Assembly: GCA_001606155.1 (NCBI GenBank)
Contig: LODT01000051.1
Coordinates: forward strand, 682,001 to 746,000
Direction: 5' to 3'
Origin: Tieghemostelium lacteum
Lineage: Eukaryota; Evosea; Eumycetozoa; Dictyosteliales; Raperosteliaceae
DNA: 64,000 nucleotides
The number at the start of each line of letters is the position of its first letter. Position 1 is the stretch's first letter. Positions 1 to 9,322 of this stretch are shown one piece after another. Under the pieces are notes generated by a model. That model did no database searches and had not been told where the DNA came from. It saw nothing but the letters and a program-made list of their open reading frames with translations. The translations under genes were made by a program, and so were the position numbers.

Positions 1-1
1 T

Positions 2-1747
2 AATACCTATTGCAGACAGTTTCTTGTAGGTTGGATTGTGGTTTTGGATTCTGTGCCTAATATAGATATCCTAGTACACCTTCCAAAATTCCTAGATGGT
101 CTATTTAAGATGCTAAAAGACCAAAACAAAGAGATTAGAAATGAAGTGGATAAGGCACTTTCAGAGTTTCTAAGAGAACTTCAAACTGCAGAGAATGTAG
201 ATTATGGGTCCATGGTAAAGATTGTCATTGCCCATTGTACTAGTAATGATGAATTTACACGTCTTAGAGCTATAACTTGGATAAATGAATTCATTATTGT
301 AGGAAGAGAGAAACTTATAGCATTCTCACCTGCAATCTTAAATGGATTATTGTCATCCCTCAATCACCAATCCAGTGAAATTGAACAAATGGCATCTCTA
401 TCCACTATAAATCTACATAAACTTGTAATGACAACACAGCAAGATATACCAATTGCAGAATTATTACAATTCTCAACACAGCATTTATCTTCACAATCCG
501 TTCAATCAAAATTGTCTTCACTCAATTGGATTCTAATGTTACACAACAAGGCAAATTCATCAGGAATTTCATCATTTTTGGCAGATATCTATCCACCACT
601 TTTAAAAACACTTTCTGATAATAGTGACGAAGTGGTTAAATTTGATTTGGAGGTTATTGCCAAGATATCAGATAACACTGAACTTTTGGATAAGTTAATT
701 CAAAATCTAGTGGTTCTATTTCAATCGGATTCACAGTTATTACGTACCAGAGGAAACTTTATCATCAGACAACTCTGTCAGTTTCTCAGTCCAGAATTGA
801 TATTTAGAAGATTTGCAAACCTTATAAACTCAGATGAGAATCCACCTAATCCAGAGTTTACAAGTGTTCTTGTACAATCACTTAACCTCATTCTACTAAC
901 CAGTGATGAATGTGTAGATATTCGTAGAGATCTCAGAGATCTTACTACATCATCCAGCAGAGATCTCTTTCAAATACTTTATAAATCATGGGCACATTCA
1001 CCAGCTTCACTATTCAGCTTGTGTATGTTAACTCAAGTCTACGAACACAGTTGTGCACTTTTATCTAAATTCTCTGAAATTGAAATTAACGTAAACTTTC
1101 TAATGGAAATGGATAGACTAGTTCAATTACTAGAGTCTCCAAAGTTCATGGCACTCAGATTACAGTTACTAGAACCTGAGAAATACCCATCACTATTCAA
1201 AGCACTCTACGGTCTATTAATGATTCTCCCACAATCATCAGCATTTGAGACACTGAAAAATCGTCTTACTTGTATATCATCCCTCGGTGTTTTGAATTTA
1301 ATTGAAAAGAAAGAAAATGAAGATGGAAACAACCCAAATAATAACCCAGGTCTAAAAGAAATCAATTTCCAAGAACTTCTCAACCACTTTAAAAAAATAC
1401 AGCAATCCATCGAGACTTTCCAACGACAGAAACCAAAACAATCTTATAGCAATATGAACACAAATCAAGGTGGATCATCAGGAAGTGGTGGAGGATCATT
1501 TGAAGAATCTAAACAGTTGCCATATGGTATTCAAAGTTATATAAATAATAAAAAGAATGCACTTTCTTCCAGTCTACCAACAGCATTCCCAGATAACACA
1601 AATAACAATACTAATACAAACTATAATAACAACAATAATAATAGTTCAATTCAAAATATTACAGCACCACCACCTGTACAGGTAAATAATACTACCTCTA
1701 TAAACTATAATCCACTTGCAACTTCACAAACCAATTTCTCAAAATAA
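2..1747 (+). CDS. vac14: VAC14, PIKfyve-complex scaffold (5' part outside window)
   Basis: The reading frame is open from base 2 to the stop at 1745-1747, so the gene enters from upstream; the first in-frame codons read NTYCRQFLVGW, as in the middle of Vac14. About 581 residues are present: helical HEAT-type repeats, then the conserved Fig4-binding C-terminal region (roughly bases 990-1300, with SPASLFSLCML and LEPEKYPSLFKALYGLLM). A dictyostelid-type low-complexity tail rich in Asn, Ser and Gly follows. Known of the family: Vac14 scaffolds the lipid kinase PIKfyve/Fab1 and the phosphatase Fig4 on endosomes and so controls PI(3,5)P2. Human Vac14 is about 780 residues, so a few hundred N-terminal residues are probably missing here. 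No intron is seen in this part. The next gene is convergent, its stop lying about 50 bp away. Confidence 0.93.
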   Translation, partial: NTYCRQFLVGWIVVLDSVPNIDILVHLPKFLDGLFKMLKDQNKEIRNEVDKALSEFLRELQTAENVDYGSMVKIVIAHCTSNDEFTRLRAITWINEFIIVGREKLIAFSPAILNGLLSSLNHQSSEIEQMASLSTINLHKLVMTTQQDIPIAELLQFSTQHLSSQSVQSKLSSLNWILMLHNKANSSGISSFLADIYPPLLKTLSDNSDEVVKFDLEVIAKISDNTELLDKLIQNLVVLFQSDSQLLRTRGNFIIRQLCQFLSPELIFRRFANLINSDENPPNPEFTSVLVQSLNLILLTSDECVDIRRDLRDLTTSSSRDLFQILYKSWAHSPASLFSLCMLTQVYEHSCALLSKFSEIEINVNFLMEMDRLVQLLESPKFMALRLQLLEPEKYPSLFKALYGLLMILPQSSAFETLKNRLTCISSLGVLNLIEKKENEDGNNPNNNPGLKEINFQELLNHFKKIQQSIETFQRQKPKQSYSNMNTNQGGSSGSGGGSFEESKQLPYGIQSYINNKKNALSSSLPTAFPDNTNNNTNTNYNNNNNNSSIQNITAPPPVQVNNTTSINYNPLATSQTNFSK

Positions 1748-1800
1748 AACCACATGTATTTATTCCATTACAAAAAAAAGACATATTTGAAGCTTTGTAT

Positions 1801-3063
1801 TTATTTTAAATTGTGACTTTTAAAGATTTCCATATGCAATTGTAAAGTATTTACAAATTTTGATTTATCAATATTTTTCATTTTGTGATCTTTTAATTTC
1901 AATCTAATTAACTCAATAATCATTCCAGTACTATCAGCTGAATCAATTTCATCTTTGGTCAAACCTAGCTCTTTAATCAATTTTTCAGGACCAAGAGGTT
2001 TAAAACTTTTTGGTACTATTGAAATTGGAGGTGTTGGTTGAGCGATTTGAGTTGTCTCTTTATTGTCTATTTCCAGATCATCCTCTTTGTGGTTTATTTG
2101 AATTGGTTGTTGGTTAATATGATTTTTGTGGTTTATCAAAATATTTCCTTCAACAGTTTTTGGTATTATAATTCTAATGTTATAGAGATCGATTAAAAAT
2201 TTGTTTGAGTGAGTAAAATTTTTAATAAAAGGATATTGTAGGATTACATCGACAGATGGTCTAGAATATATGCTTAACATTTCACTCAATAAATTTTCTA
2301 AATCTTTCCCCCCTTTAAAACTTTTACGTATTTGGTTAGGTTTATGAAATAATATCTCTCTTTCACTATGAAATGGTGTATTTAGAGTCACCATTTCATA
2401 TAAAACAATCCCCAAAGCCCATATATCAACAGCGTGGGTGTATGGATTTGTAGTTTTAGGTTCTTTCGGGTTCTTTCCATTAATAATCTCAGGGCTGAAA
2501 TATAAATTGGTTCCAGTGACTGTTTTTGTGGCATCTCCAACTTTAAGAAATTTACTGACACCAAAATCACCGATCTTTACTAAATGAGGTCCATTTGGAT
2601 TGCCTTCTTGTTGGTGAAAGAGTATATTTTCTGGTTTGATGTCTCTGTGAATAATATTTTTACCATGAATATATTTCAAACCATGTAGTAATTGAATGAA
2701 ATAAATCATTATCTCTTCCAATGTAAATAATTTTTGGGGTGTAATGATAGTTTCTTCTTTTTTTCTATCGTCTAAGTTCTTTCTTAGTGAATAACCATTT
2801 GCATATTCAAGAACAATAACAAAATAGTTCTGATTTTCTATTTTAAGTTCAAAGCTTGATATATATTTAATAATTGAAATATGATCTAGTTCTAACAAAA
2901 TTTTACTTTCTTGATGATTAATGTCTTCAAATTTAATAAACTTTAAACAATAATGCATATTAGATTTACTGTGTAAGGCTACAAATACTTCTCCATATTT
3001 TCCTTCACCAATCTTATTGCCCACCTCATATTCATCAATACTATCATAAATAAAATTAGACAT
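1801..3063 (-). CDS. Ser/Thr protein kinase, tandem copy A
   Basis: A single exon encodes 420 residues. The kinase domain begins almost at the N terminus: glycine loop GEGKYGEV (about residue 18), VAIK-type Lys in CLKF, catalytic HRDIKPEN, metal-binding DFG, and the activation segment ending LYFSPE (SPE where APE is usual). All core catalytic residues are present, so it should be active. After the domain comes a variable linker, then a distinctive tail of about 75 residues starting IVPKSFKPLGPEKL. This tail is almost identical to that of the next gene, although the kinase domains have clearly diverged. Family placement beyond eukaryotic Ser/Thr kinase is unclear; it looks like a dictyostelid-specific expansion. 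It lies head-to-tail with copy B, about 120 bp apart. Confidence 0.85.
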   Translation of the reverse strand: MSNFIYDSIDEYEVGNKIGEGKYGEVFVALHSKSNMHYCLKFIKFEDINHQESKILLELDHISIIKYISSFELKIENQNYFVIVLEYANGYSLRKNLDDRKKEETIITPQKLFTLEEIMIYFIQLLHGLKYIHGKNIIHRDIKPENILFHQQEGNPNGPHLVKIGDFGVSKFLKVGDATKTVTGTNLYFSPEIINGKNPKEPKTTNPYTHAVDIWALGIVLYEMVTLNTPFHSEREILFHKPNQIRKSFKGGKDLENLLSEMLSIYSRPSVDVILQYPFIKNFTHSNKFLIDLYNIRIIIPKTVEGNILINHKNHINQQPIQINHKEDDLEIDNKETTQIAQPTPPISIVPKSFKPLGPEKLIKELGLTKDEIDSADSTGMIIELIRLKLKDHKMKNIDKSKFVNTLQLHMEIFKSHNLK

Positions 3064-3182
3064 ATTATGAAATGAAGAAATAAAAAAAAATGATCCAAGA
3101 AAATTAAAGATATTTTGTATTTTTCAGGTTTTGTGAAGATACATGAAGATTTATTCTAAAAATAATTTAATATAGATAGATA

Positions 3183-4424
3183 TTATTTTGTTAAATTGTG
3201 ACTTTTAAAGATTTCCATATGCAATTGTAAAGTATTTACAAATTTTGATTTATCAATATTTTTCATTTTGTGTTCTTTTAATTTCAATCTAATTAACTCA
3301 ATAATCATTCCAGTACTATCAGCTGAATCAATTTCATCTTTGGTCAAACCTAGCTCTTTAATCAATTTTTCAGGACCAAGTGGTTTAAAACTTTTTGGTA
3401 CTATTGAAATTGGAGGTGTTGGTTGAGTGATTTGACTTGTCACTTGATTGGCCTTTTCAAAATTGTCATCATCTTTTTGATTGGTTTGAATTGGTGGTAG
3501 CGGTGTGTGTTTTTGAATTTTATTTATTTTCAATAAACAATCTATTCTATTTACAACTTTAATCTTATAGAGGTCCACTAAGAATTTGTTTGAAACAGTA
3601 AAGGTTTTAATAAAAGGAAATTCTAAGATATCGTTTGCAGTTGGTCTATTGGGATTATTTTTTAACATTTTCTTCAATAAATCGTTTAAAGGTTTAAAAT
3701 CTTCACATTTAAAATTAAGGGGTTGAAATTTATAATTTTCAATTTCATCTTTTTCAAATGGCATTTTTAAGGCCAACAGTTCATACAAAACGACACCCAA
3801 AGCCCATATATCAGCACTGTGGGTGTAAGAGGTTTCTCCCTTTACCATCTCTGGGCTAAAATAAAGAGTGGTTCCAATGATTGTTTTTGTGGTGTCTCCT
3901 ACTTTAAGAAATTTACTGACACCAAAATCAGAGATCTTTACTAAATGAGGTCCATTTGGATTGCCATCCCTTTCGTGTAAGAGTATGTTTTCTGGTTTGA
4001 TGTCTCTGTGAATAATGCCTTTATCATGAATATATTTCAATCCATATAGCATTTGAATGAAATAAACCATTACCTCTTCATAAGTAAATTCTGTTTTTGA
4101 TGATGCGATTGTTTGCACCTTGGTTCGATGCCATATCAGTTCTCCTAATGATTTTCTATTTGCATATTCAAGAACTAAAATCCAATTTTTTTCATATACA
4201 AAATTGTCTATATATTTAATAACTGAAACATGATCTAGTTCCACCCAAATATTAGCTTCATGTAAATCCTGTGATTTATCATAATGCTTAATTTTTAAAT
4301 ACTTTAAACAATATTTTATGTTAGATTTAGAATGTGTGGCTAAAACAACTTTACCATAGCTCCCCCTACCAATTTCCTCTCCCACCACATATTCTTCAAT
4401 AGAACGATAATTAAATTTAGACAT
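3183..4424 (-). CDS. Ser/Thr protein kinase, tandem copy B
   Basis: Single exon, 413 residues from the ATG at 4422-4424. The frame is open to an earlier Met at 4487, but those 21 residues are hydrophobic, come from A/T-run DNA and have no match in copy A, whereas MSKFNYRSIEEY aligns with the copy A start MSNFIYDSIDEY. Motifs: GRGSYGKV, Lys in CLKYLK, HRDIKPEN, DFG, LYFSPE. The last roughly 75 residues match copy A almost exactly. The two genes are a tandem duplication with the same strand and domain order. The conserved tail may be a docking or oligomerisation module, but nothing in the sequence shows its role. Confidence 0.84.
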   Translation of the reverse strand: MSKFNYRSIEEYVVGEEIGRGSYGKVVLATHSKSNIKYCLKYLKIKHYDKSQDLHEANIWVELDHVSVIKYIDNFVYEKNWILVLEYANRKSLGELIWHRTKVQTIASSKTEFTYEEVMVYFIQMLYGLKYIHDKGIIHRDIKPENILLHERDGNPNGPHLVKISDFGVSKFLKVGDTTKTIIGTTLYFSPEMVKGETSYTHSADIWALGVVLYELLALKMPFEKDEIENYKFQPLNFKCEDFKPLNDLLKKMLKNNPNRPTANDILEFPFIKTFTVSNKFLVDLYKIKVVNRIDCLLKINKIQKHTPLPPIQTNQKDDDNFEKANQVTSQITQPTPPISIVPKSFKPLGPEKLIKELGLTKDEIDSADSTGMIIELIRLKLKEHKMKNIDKSKFVNTLQLHMEIFKSHNLTK

Positions 4425-4558
4425 ATTTGGTGAAAAAAAAATAAAATTTGACAAAAAAAAATTGATTAAAACCAAGATATTTGACACCTTTTATAAACCA
4501 GGAATTAATTATTTGACTTCTTTAAACTACACCTTTTATTTGAGTTTTGGATTGTAAT

Positions 4559-7068
4559 TTATTTTGAATTAAATATCTCATCAATTTCATCCATTTCAGA
4601 ATCACTTGATTCTTGTTTTTTCTTTGATTTCTTTTCTGATTTAAATTTCTTTTTGTTTGGTTGTTGATCATCACTGTCTTCTTCTGCATTTTGGTCATTG
4701 GTAAAATCTTTTTTATTCGAGTCATTGTCGTCATCTAATATATCAGAGAATAATTTTCTCTTCTTTTCAATGGTAGTTTGATCTTTTGACCAAGCATCTT
4801 TTTTCTTTTTGTACTTGTTTACCTGACAAATCATGAGAACAAATCTACCACAGGGTTTAGAAAACAAATGTTGTTCTTGGTCCATGAGTTCCTTAGCTAT
4901 GATTTCTTTTTGCTTGTAAGATGACAACTTAAACATTTTCTCTATACTGTAACTTCCATATCTATCCTCACCAATAGTTACAAAATGTCCATTAAACATC
5001 TCAATCAACTTGTTCTTTTTAGGTAATGGAACTTGTTGACTATCTAAAAATCCCTCAATAACCTTACTGCCAATATTGTCAATAGCCATAGTCAACAAAT
5101 ACTCTGTAAATGATAATTGGAGGAACCCTTCAATTACAGCTGATGTCAACTCAGATGGGAAGTTGAATAGATGTTGAAGGATGATAGCACCACATGAAGA
5201 ATACTTTTGAGTGTTATTTCTATTGTTGGTAAGAGTGAGTAAAGATCTCACAAAAAAGTCTTTTTCCTGATCGTCTTTAGAATCAGCAGTCTGACCTACC
5301 GAATCAATTAGCAACCTTAGAATCTCTTTTTGTTGTACTTGGAATTTCATTGTACTTTCAATCAACTTTTGAATAATCACAGCTCTACCTTGATTAATCA
5401 GTGATTTGAATGAATCTTTTAGTTCTTGAATGAGTGATAATGCAGTGGGTTTAGATTTACACTGCACAATGACTGCTTGAACAACATGATTACCAACATT
5501 ATCTAGTGATAAATCCATCAACTCACCTCTAAGATACTGATAGAGTACATTGTAATTATCTTCCGATGACTGAGAAATTAGATACTCAATCAAAACACTA
5601 CCATAGGTATCTTTACAGAGTTTACTCAACGATTTCTTTTTCTGATCGACTGTTTTACCTGCAAGCATTTGTTCTAGCCATTGTTTGGCTTGGTCGTGGT
5701 CTTTTCTCTGAGAGAGAATTTCAAAAATGGATTTTAAGATATCAATAGCATCCTTTTGATAGACATATTCAGAGATCTTGGGTGCCATAGTCTCTTTTGC
5801 GGCTTTTAAAAGTTCTTCAAGTTTCAATTGATACTCTTTAGGTGCTTCAAATTTTGATAACTCCTGTTCTTGATTGTCTTCTTGTTGACCTCTTTTTCCA
5901 CCTTTTTTCGAAGCTTTCTTTTGTAGAGCTTGTTGATGATTCTTACTGGGAATCAGTGGTCGGATAGTACCATTAAGAACTAATAGCAGAGTTGAGAATA
6001 CATGTGATGCATAGGAATCTTGAGTTAATTGAATAATCTTTGTAGATAGTTTATCAATGAGAATAAATAGTTCCTCTTGGAAAGCTTTAATAACTAATGG
6101 ATCATCGCATTTAAGAATCTTTGGTGTGGATCTGAGTATAGATTCTAAAACTCTTGAACCAGTTGAATTGAATGCTAAAGTCAACACCTTTTCTTTAAAT
6201 GATATAAAATAATCTACAATAACATTTGCTTTACATTTTCCAAAAATACCCTCTAATACTAAACTTGCTTTCTTATCACATGCAATATCCATTTCTTTAC
6301 CCTTAAATTCCTTGAATGAATTTTCAATTAAAATTTCCAATTCTATATATAATAATAAGTTAATTAACTGATCTGTACTATTTAATAACACTTTACATAC
6401 GTTCTTCATCTAAATCTTCTTCTCCTTTAAGAATACTTTCAATTCTAATTAGATATTCTCTAGTTTCATTATCCAAAACTTTTAATTTCAACTTATTACT
6501 TTTGTTTTCAGAGTTTTCTCCGTTGTTGTTGTTGTTGTTGTTGTTGTTATTATTATTATTGTTATTCTCTTTTTCTTTGTTATCTCTTTTGTCCCTATTA
6601 TATTCTCTTTTATTATCTTTACTATAACCATTATCTCTTTTTCCATAATCATTATTGTTTTTATTATTGTAATTATTTTCATTATTATCTCCTCTTTTAT
6701 TATAACCTCCAATATCTCTCTTATTATAACCATTATTATAACCATTATTATTATAACTATTATTATTATTATTATTATAATCTTTATTATAATTATCTTT
6801 TTTGTTTATAACCGCTATAGCCGCTATCCTTTCCATAACCATTTTTATTATAACTATTATCATTATTGTAACTATTATTATTATAATTATCACCTTTTTT
6901 ATTATAATAACCTCCATTATCTTTCTTATTGTAACTATTATTGTCTTTATAGTTATCTCTTTTGTAGGATGGCTTATTATTTTGATATCCTTTTCTGTCT
7001 AAATAATAGTCATTTCCCCCTGATTTATCAGAGTTGACTGAATATTGATCTTCATATGATTTTGACAT
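4559..7068 (-). CDS. nop9: NOP9, Pumilio-type ribosome-biogenesis factor (one apparent frameshift)
   Basis: Exons: 7068-6401 and 6342-4559, with a 58-bp intron (donor GTATGT, acceptor TATATAG). The splice restores the Nop9-type junction DEEQLEILIENSF-KEFKGKE. The exon 2 product has Puf repeats with typical Nop9 sequences (ASHVFSTLLLVLNG, GNHVVQAVI, DRYGSYSIEKMF, GRFVLMICQVNKYKKKKDAW) and a basic, acidic-patched tail suited to the nucleolus. Known of the family: Nop9 binds pre-18S rRNA and is needed for 40S assembly. The N terminus (from MSKSYEDQYS) is rich in Asn, Tyr, Lys and Gly. Within it the frame changes once: the upstream part and the part joining NOP9 are continuous only if the T6 run at 6798-6803 (A6 on the coding strand) were one base shorter. 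With that correction the product is about 816 residues. Confidence 0.85.
6523..6790. repeat. Triplet-rich low-complexity tract in NOP9 N terminus
   Basis: Runs of GTT/ATT (plus strand) encode a poly-Asn stretch and Asn/Tyr/Gly/Lys-rich sequence on the minus strand. Such AAT/AAC triplet tracts are typical of dictyostelid coding DNA and are prone to length change. Confidence 0.85.
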
Positions 7069-7146
7069 TTTTAAATATTATTTATCTCTAGATGTGGCTC
7101 TCTAGATTAAAGTTTTAATTAGAATTCTCGTTTTTTTTTGTCGGTT

Positions 7147-7425
7147 TTATAAAAATTTATCAAAAATAATGGAAAATTTACATTTTGAATTTGTTTCATT
7201 TGATTTCATTTGCCATGGCATTTTGAACATATCTCTATAAGGTTCATTTGAATTGTCAATACTATTTTTTAGATTTAATTGATTTACCAAATTATTTTTA
7301 GCAATATGTTTCTCAATTAAATCTATCCAATCCTCAATTTCCATAATTTTATTCTGAATTTTTAAATGATTAATGTCATTTTGAATTTGATGACTCTGAT
7401 CAACAGTGTTAGAGTTATTGTTCAT
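7147..7425 (-). CDS. Small hypothetical protein
   Basis: The frame gives about 92 residues from the ATG at 7423-7425 (MNNNSNTVDQ), and 100 if the upstream Met at 7449 is used. It has an acidic, helix-prone middle (IQNKIMEIEDWIDLIEKHIAKN), which could form a short coiled coil, and a C-terminal part with MPWQMK. No signal peptide or membrane segment is seen and I do not recognise a family. It lies between NOP9 and a long A-run that precedes the divergent PFKFB gene. The amphipathic middle and codon use look coding, but its short length makes this uncertain. Confidence 0.4.
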   Translation of the reverse strand: MNNNSNTVDQSHQIQNDINHLKIQNKIMEIEDWIDLIEKHIAKNNLVNQLNLKNSIDNSNEPYRDMFKMPWQMKSNETNSKCKFSIIFDKFL

Positions 7426-7548
7426 GATGAACTTTAAGATATTTTGCAAATTTGATAGATCAAAAAATAAGTGAAATTAAAAAAAAAAAAAAAAAAAAAT
7501 ACAAATTTCTTTATTGTTTGGTTTGTGGAAATTTAATATTGAGTTAAA

Positions 7549-9184
7549 ATGTCAACTCATGTATCACCAAGTACTCTAAGCACTAATGAAAACGGTGTTT
7601 TAAAACAAGATATGATTATTTTTTCAAGGTTAGAGGAAAGATAAAGACAGTCACATTTAGAGGAACAACATTGGAGGAATTGACTGATCTGTTTCTTCTT
7701 ACATTTCCAGAATTTAGTAAAGAGGTTTTAACCCCTTTTGTAATAAAACACAGACAGACAAAGATTCTCTACGAATTGGAAGAGATAAGTGACCTCTATC
7801 CAGGATGTACATTAGAAATGAGAAAGAACACCTCAAATGCCATTATAGAGGGTAAAAGAAGACCATTTGTATACACTGGTTTTGAATCAGACAAGATTGT
7901 AGTGGTGATGGTTGGTCTTCCAGGGTCAGGTAAAACCTACATTTCAAGAAAGATTAGTAATCTTTTGAATTGGTTTGGTATAGCTGCACGTATATTCACT
8001 GTTGGTGACTATCGTCGTACTAGAGTAGGTGCAAAACAACCACCTGAATTCTTTGACCCAAATAACGAAGACAGTTATAGAGTACGTCTTCATATGGCTG
8101 TAGCAGCAATTGATGATATGATGGCTTGGTTAAACTCTGGTGCTCAAGTTGGTATCTTTGATGCCACTAATCTCTCTCAAGATCGTAGACAACTAGTTCT
8201 ATCACGTTGTTCACGTGAGGGTATAAGTAAAATTATATTTGTAGAATCTATAATAACTGATAAAAGTTTGTAACTAATCTATATCTAAAAGCCAAATCTT
8301 TAAAAACACACACTAACACTAAACCCCTTCCTCACCACTTTTGGTAAAATTTAGAAAAAATTGAAGCTCAAATGTTAGAAAATTGGAAATCATCACCTGA
8401 TTATGAGCATCATAGTCAAGATGAAGCTATTAAACAGTTTAAAGAGAGATTGTCATATTATGAGAAAGAGTATATTACATTGGATAATAATTCATATCAG
8501 TATATTAAACTATATGATGTAGGTAAAAAGATTATTGCCAATAACATCACTGGATATCTACCAAGTAGAATAATGTTTCTACTGATGAATCTTCATTTGA
8601 ACCCCAAACCCATATGGTTATGTAGATCTGGTATATCAGAATTTGAAGCTGCCGGAAAGAAAGGAGGTGACTCTGAACTAACTAATGATGGTGAGAGATT
8701 CTCACATGCCCTGGCAACTTGGGTTGAAAGTAAGATTCAAAATGGTGAAGAGGTAACAGTTTGGACATCTACAAAGAAATCTGCTATTCGTACCAGTCAG
8801 TATTTACCACATCCTAAAATTCATGTTAAGGCATTAGATGATATTGATCATGGTCTATGGCAAGGACTAACAAGAGAAGAGATTTTAGTTAAGATGCCTG
8901 ATGAGTTTGGTCAACATTCTGATGATAAACTAGGTTACCGTTATCCACGTGGTGAATGTTATCTGGATGTTATTCAAAGATTGGAATCTGTAATTTTGGA
9001 GTTGGAAAGAACAAAAAACACATCACTGATTGTAAGTCATGCTGCACCTCTACGTTGTCTCTATGGATATATTACAGGTGAACCCATTGAAAATTTCCCA
9101 TTTATTGATATACCTCCAAATACTGTAATTTCATTACTACCAAATGCCTATGGCTGTGAAATTAAAACTTTTAAAATAATTTAA
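7549..9184 (+). CDS. 6-phosphofructo-2-kinase/fructose-2,6-bisphosphatase with altered phosphatase site
   Basis: Exons: 7549-8265 and 8355-9184 (89-bp intron, donor GTTTGT). The junction keeps the exact family spacing between VESI and SSPDY. The kinase half has the P-loop GLPGSGKTYIS (about residue 123), FTVGDYRR and FDATNLSQDRR. The phosphatase half has the histidine-phosphatase fold, but the RHG motif reads CRSG (Ser331 instead of the phospho-acceptor His). The acid Glu of the WEG-type motif is also Gln (WQG, about 409). His468 (VSHAAPLRC) remains. So it is probably a kinase with little or no bisphosphatase activity, raising fructose-2,6-bisphosphate. The N-terminal 30 residues from ATG 7549 join the rest only if the T6 run at 7619-7624 were one base longer. 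With that, about 515 residues, normal for the family. Confidence 0.9.
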
Positions 9185-9322
9185 TTTGCTATTATCTTTG
9201 TTATTAAACACTACTACCCTCTCTCTTTCCCCCAATTCACATTTAAATTTTTATATATAACAATAAAATGGATGTGTAATTATCATAATTCTTTTTTCTT
9301 TTGAAATCATTTTCATGTACAT

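Noticed and set aside
4425-4487. Upstream Met of kinase copy B with a hydrophobic leader
   Set aside because: Coded by A/T runs; copy A has no such leader and aligns with the internal Met at 4424. Not a signal peptide.
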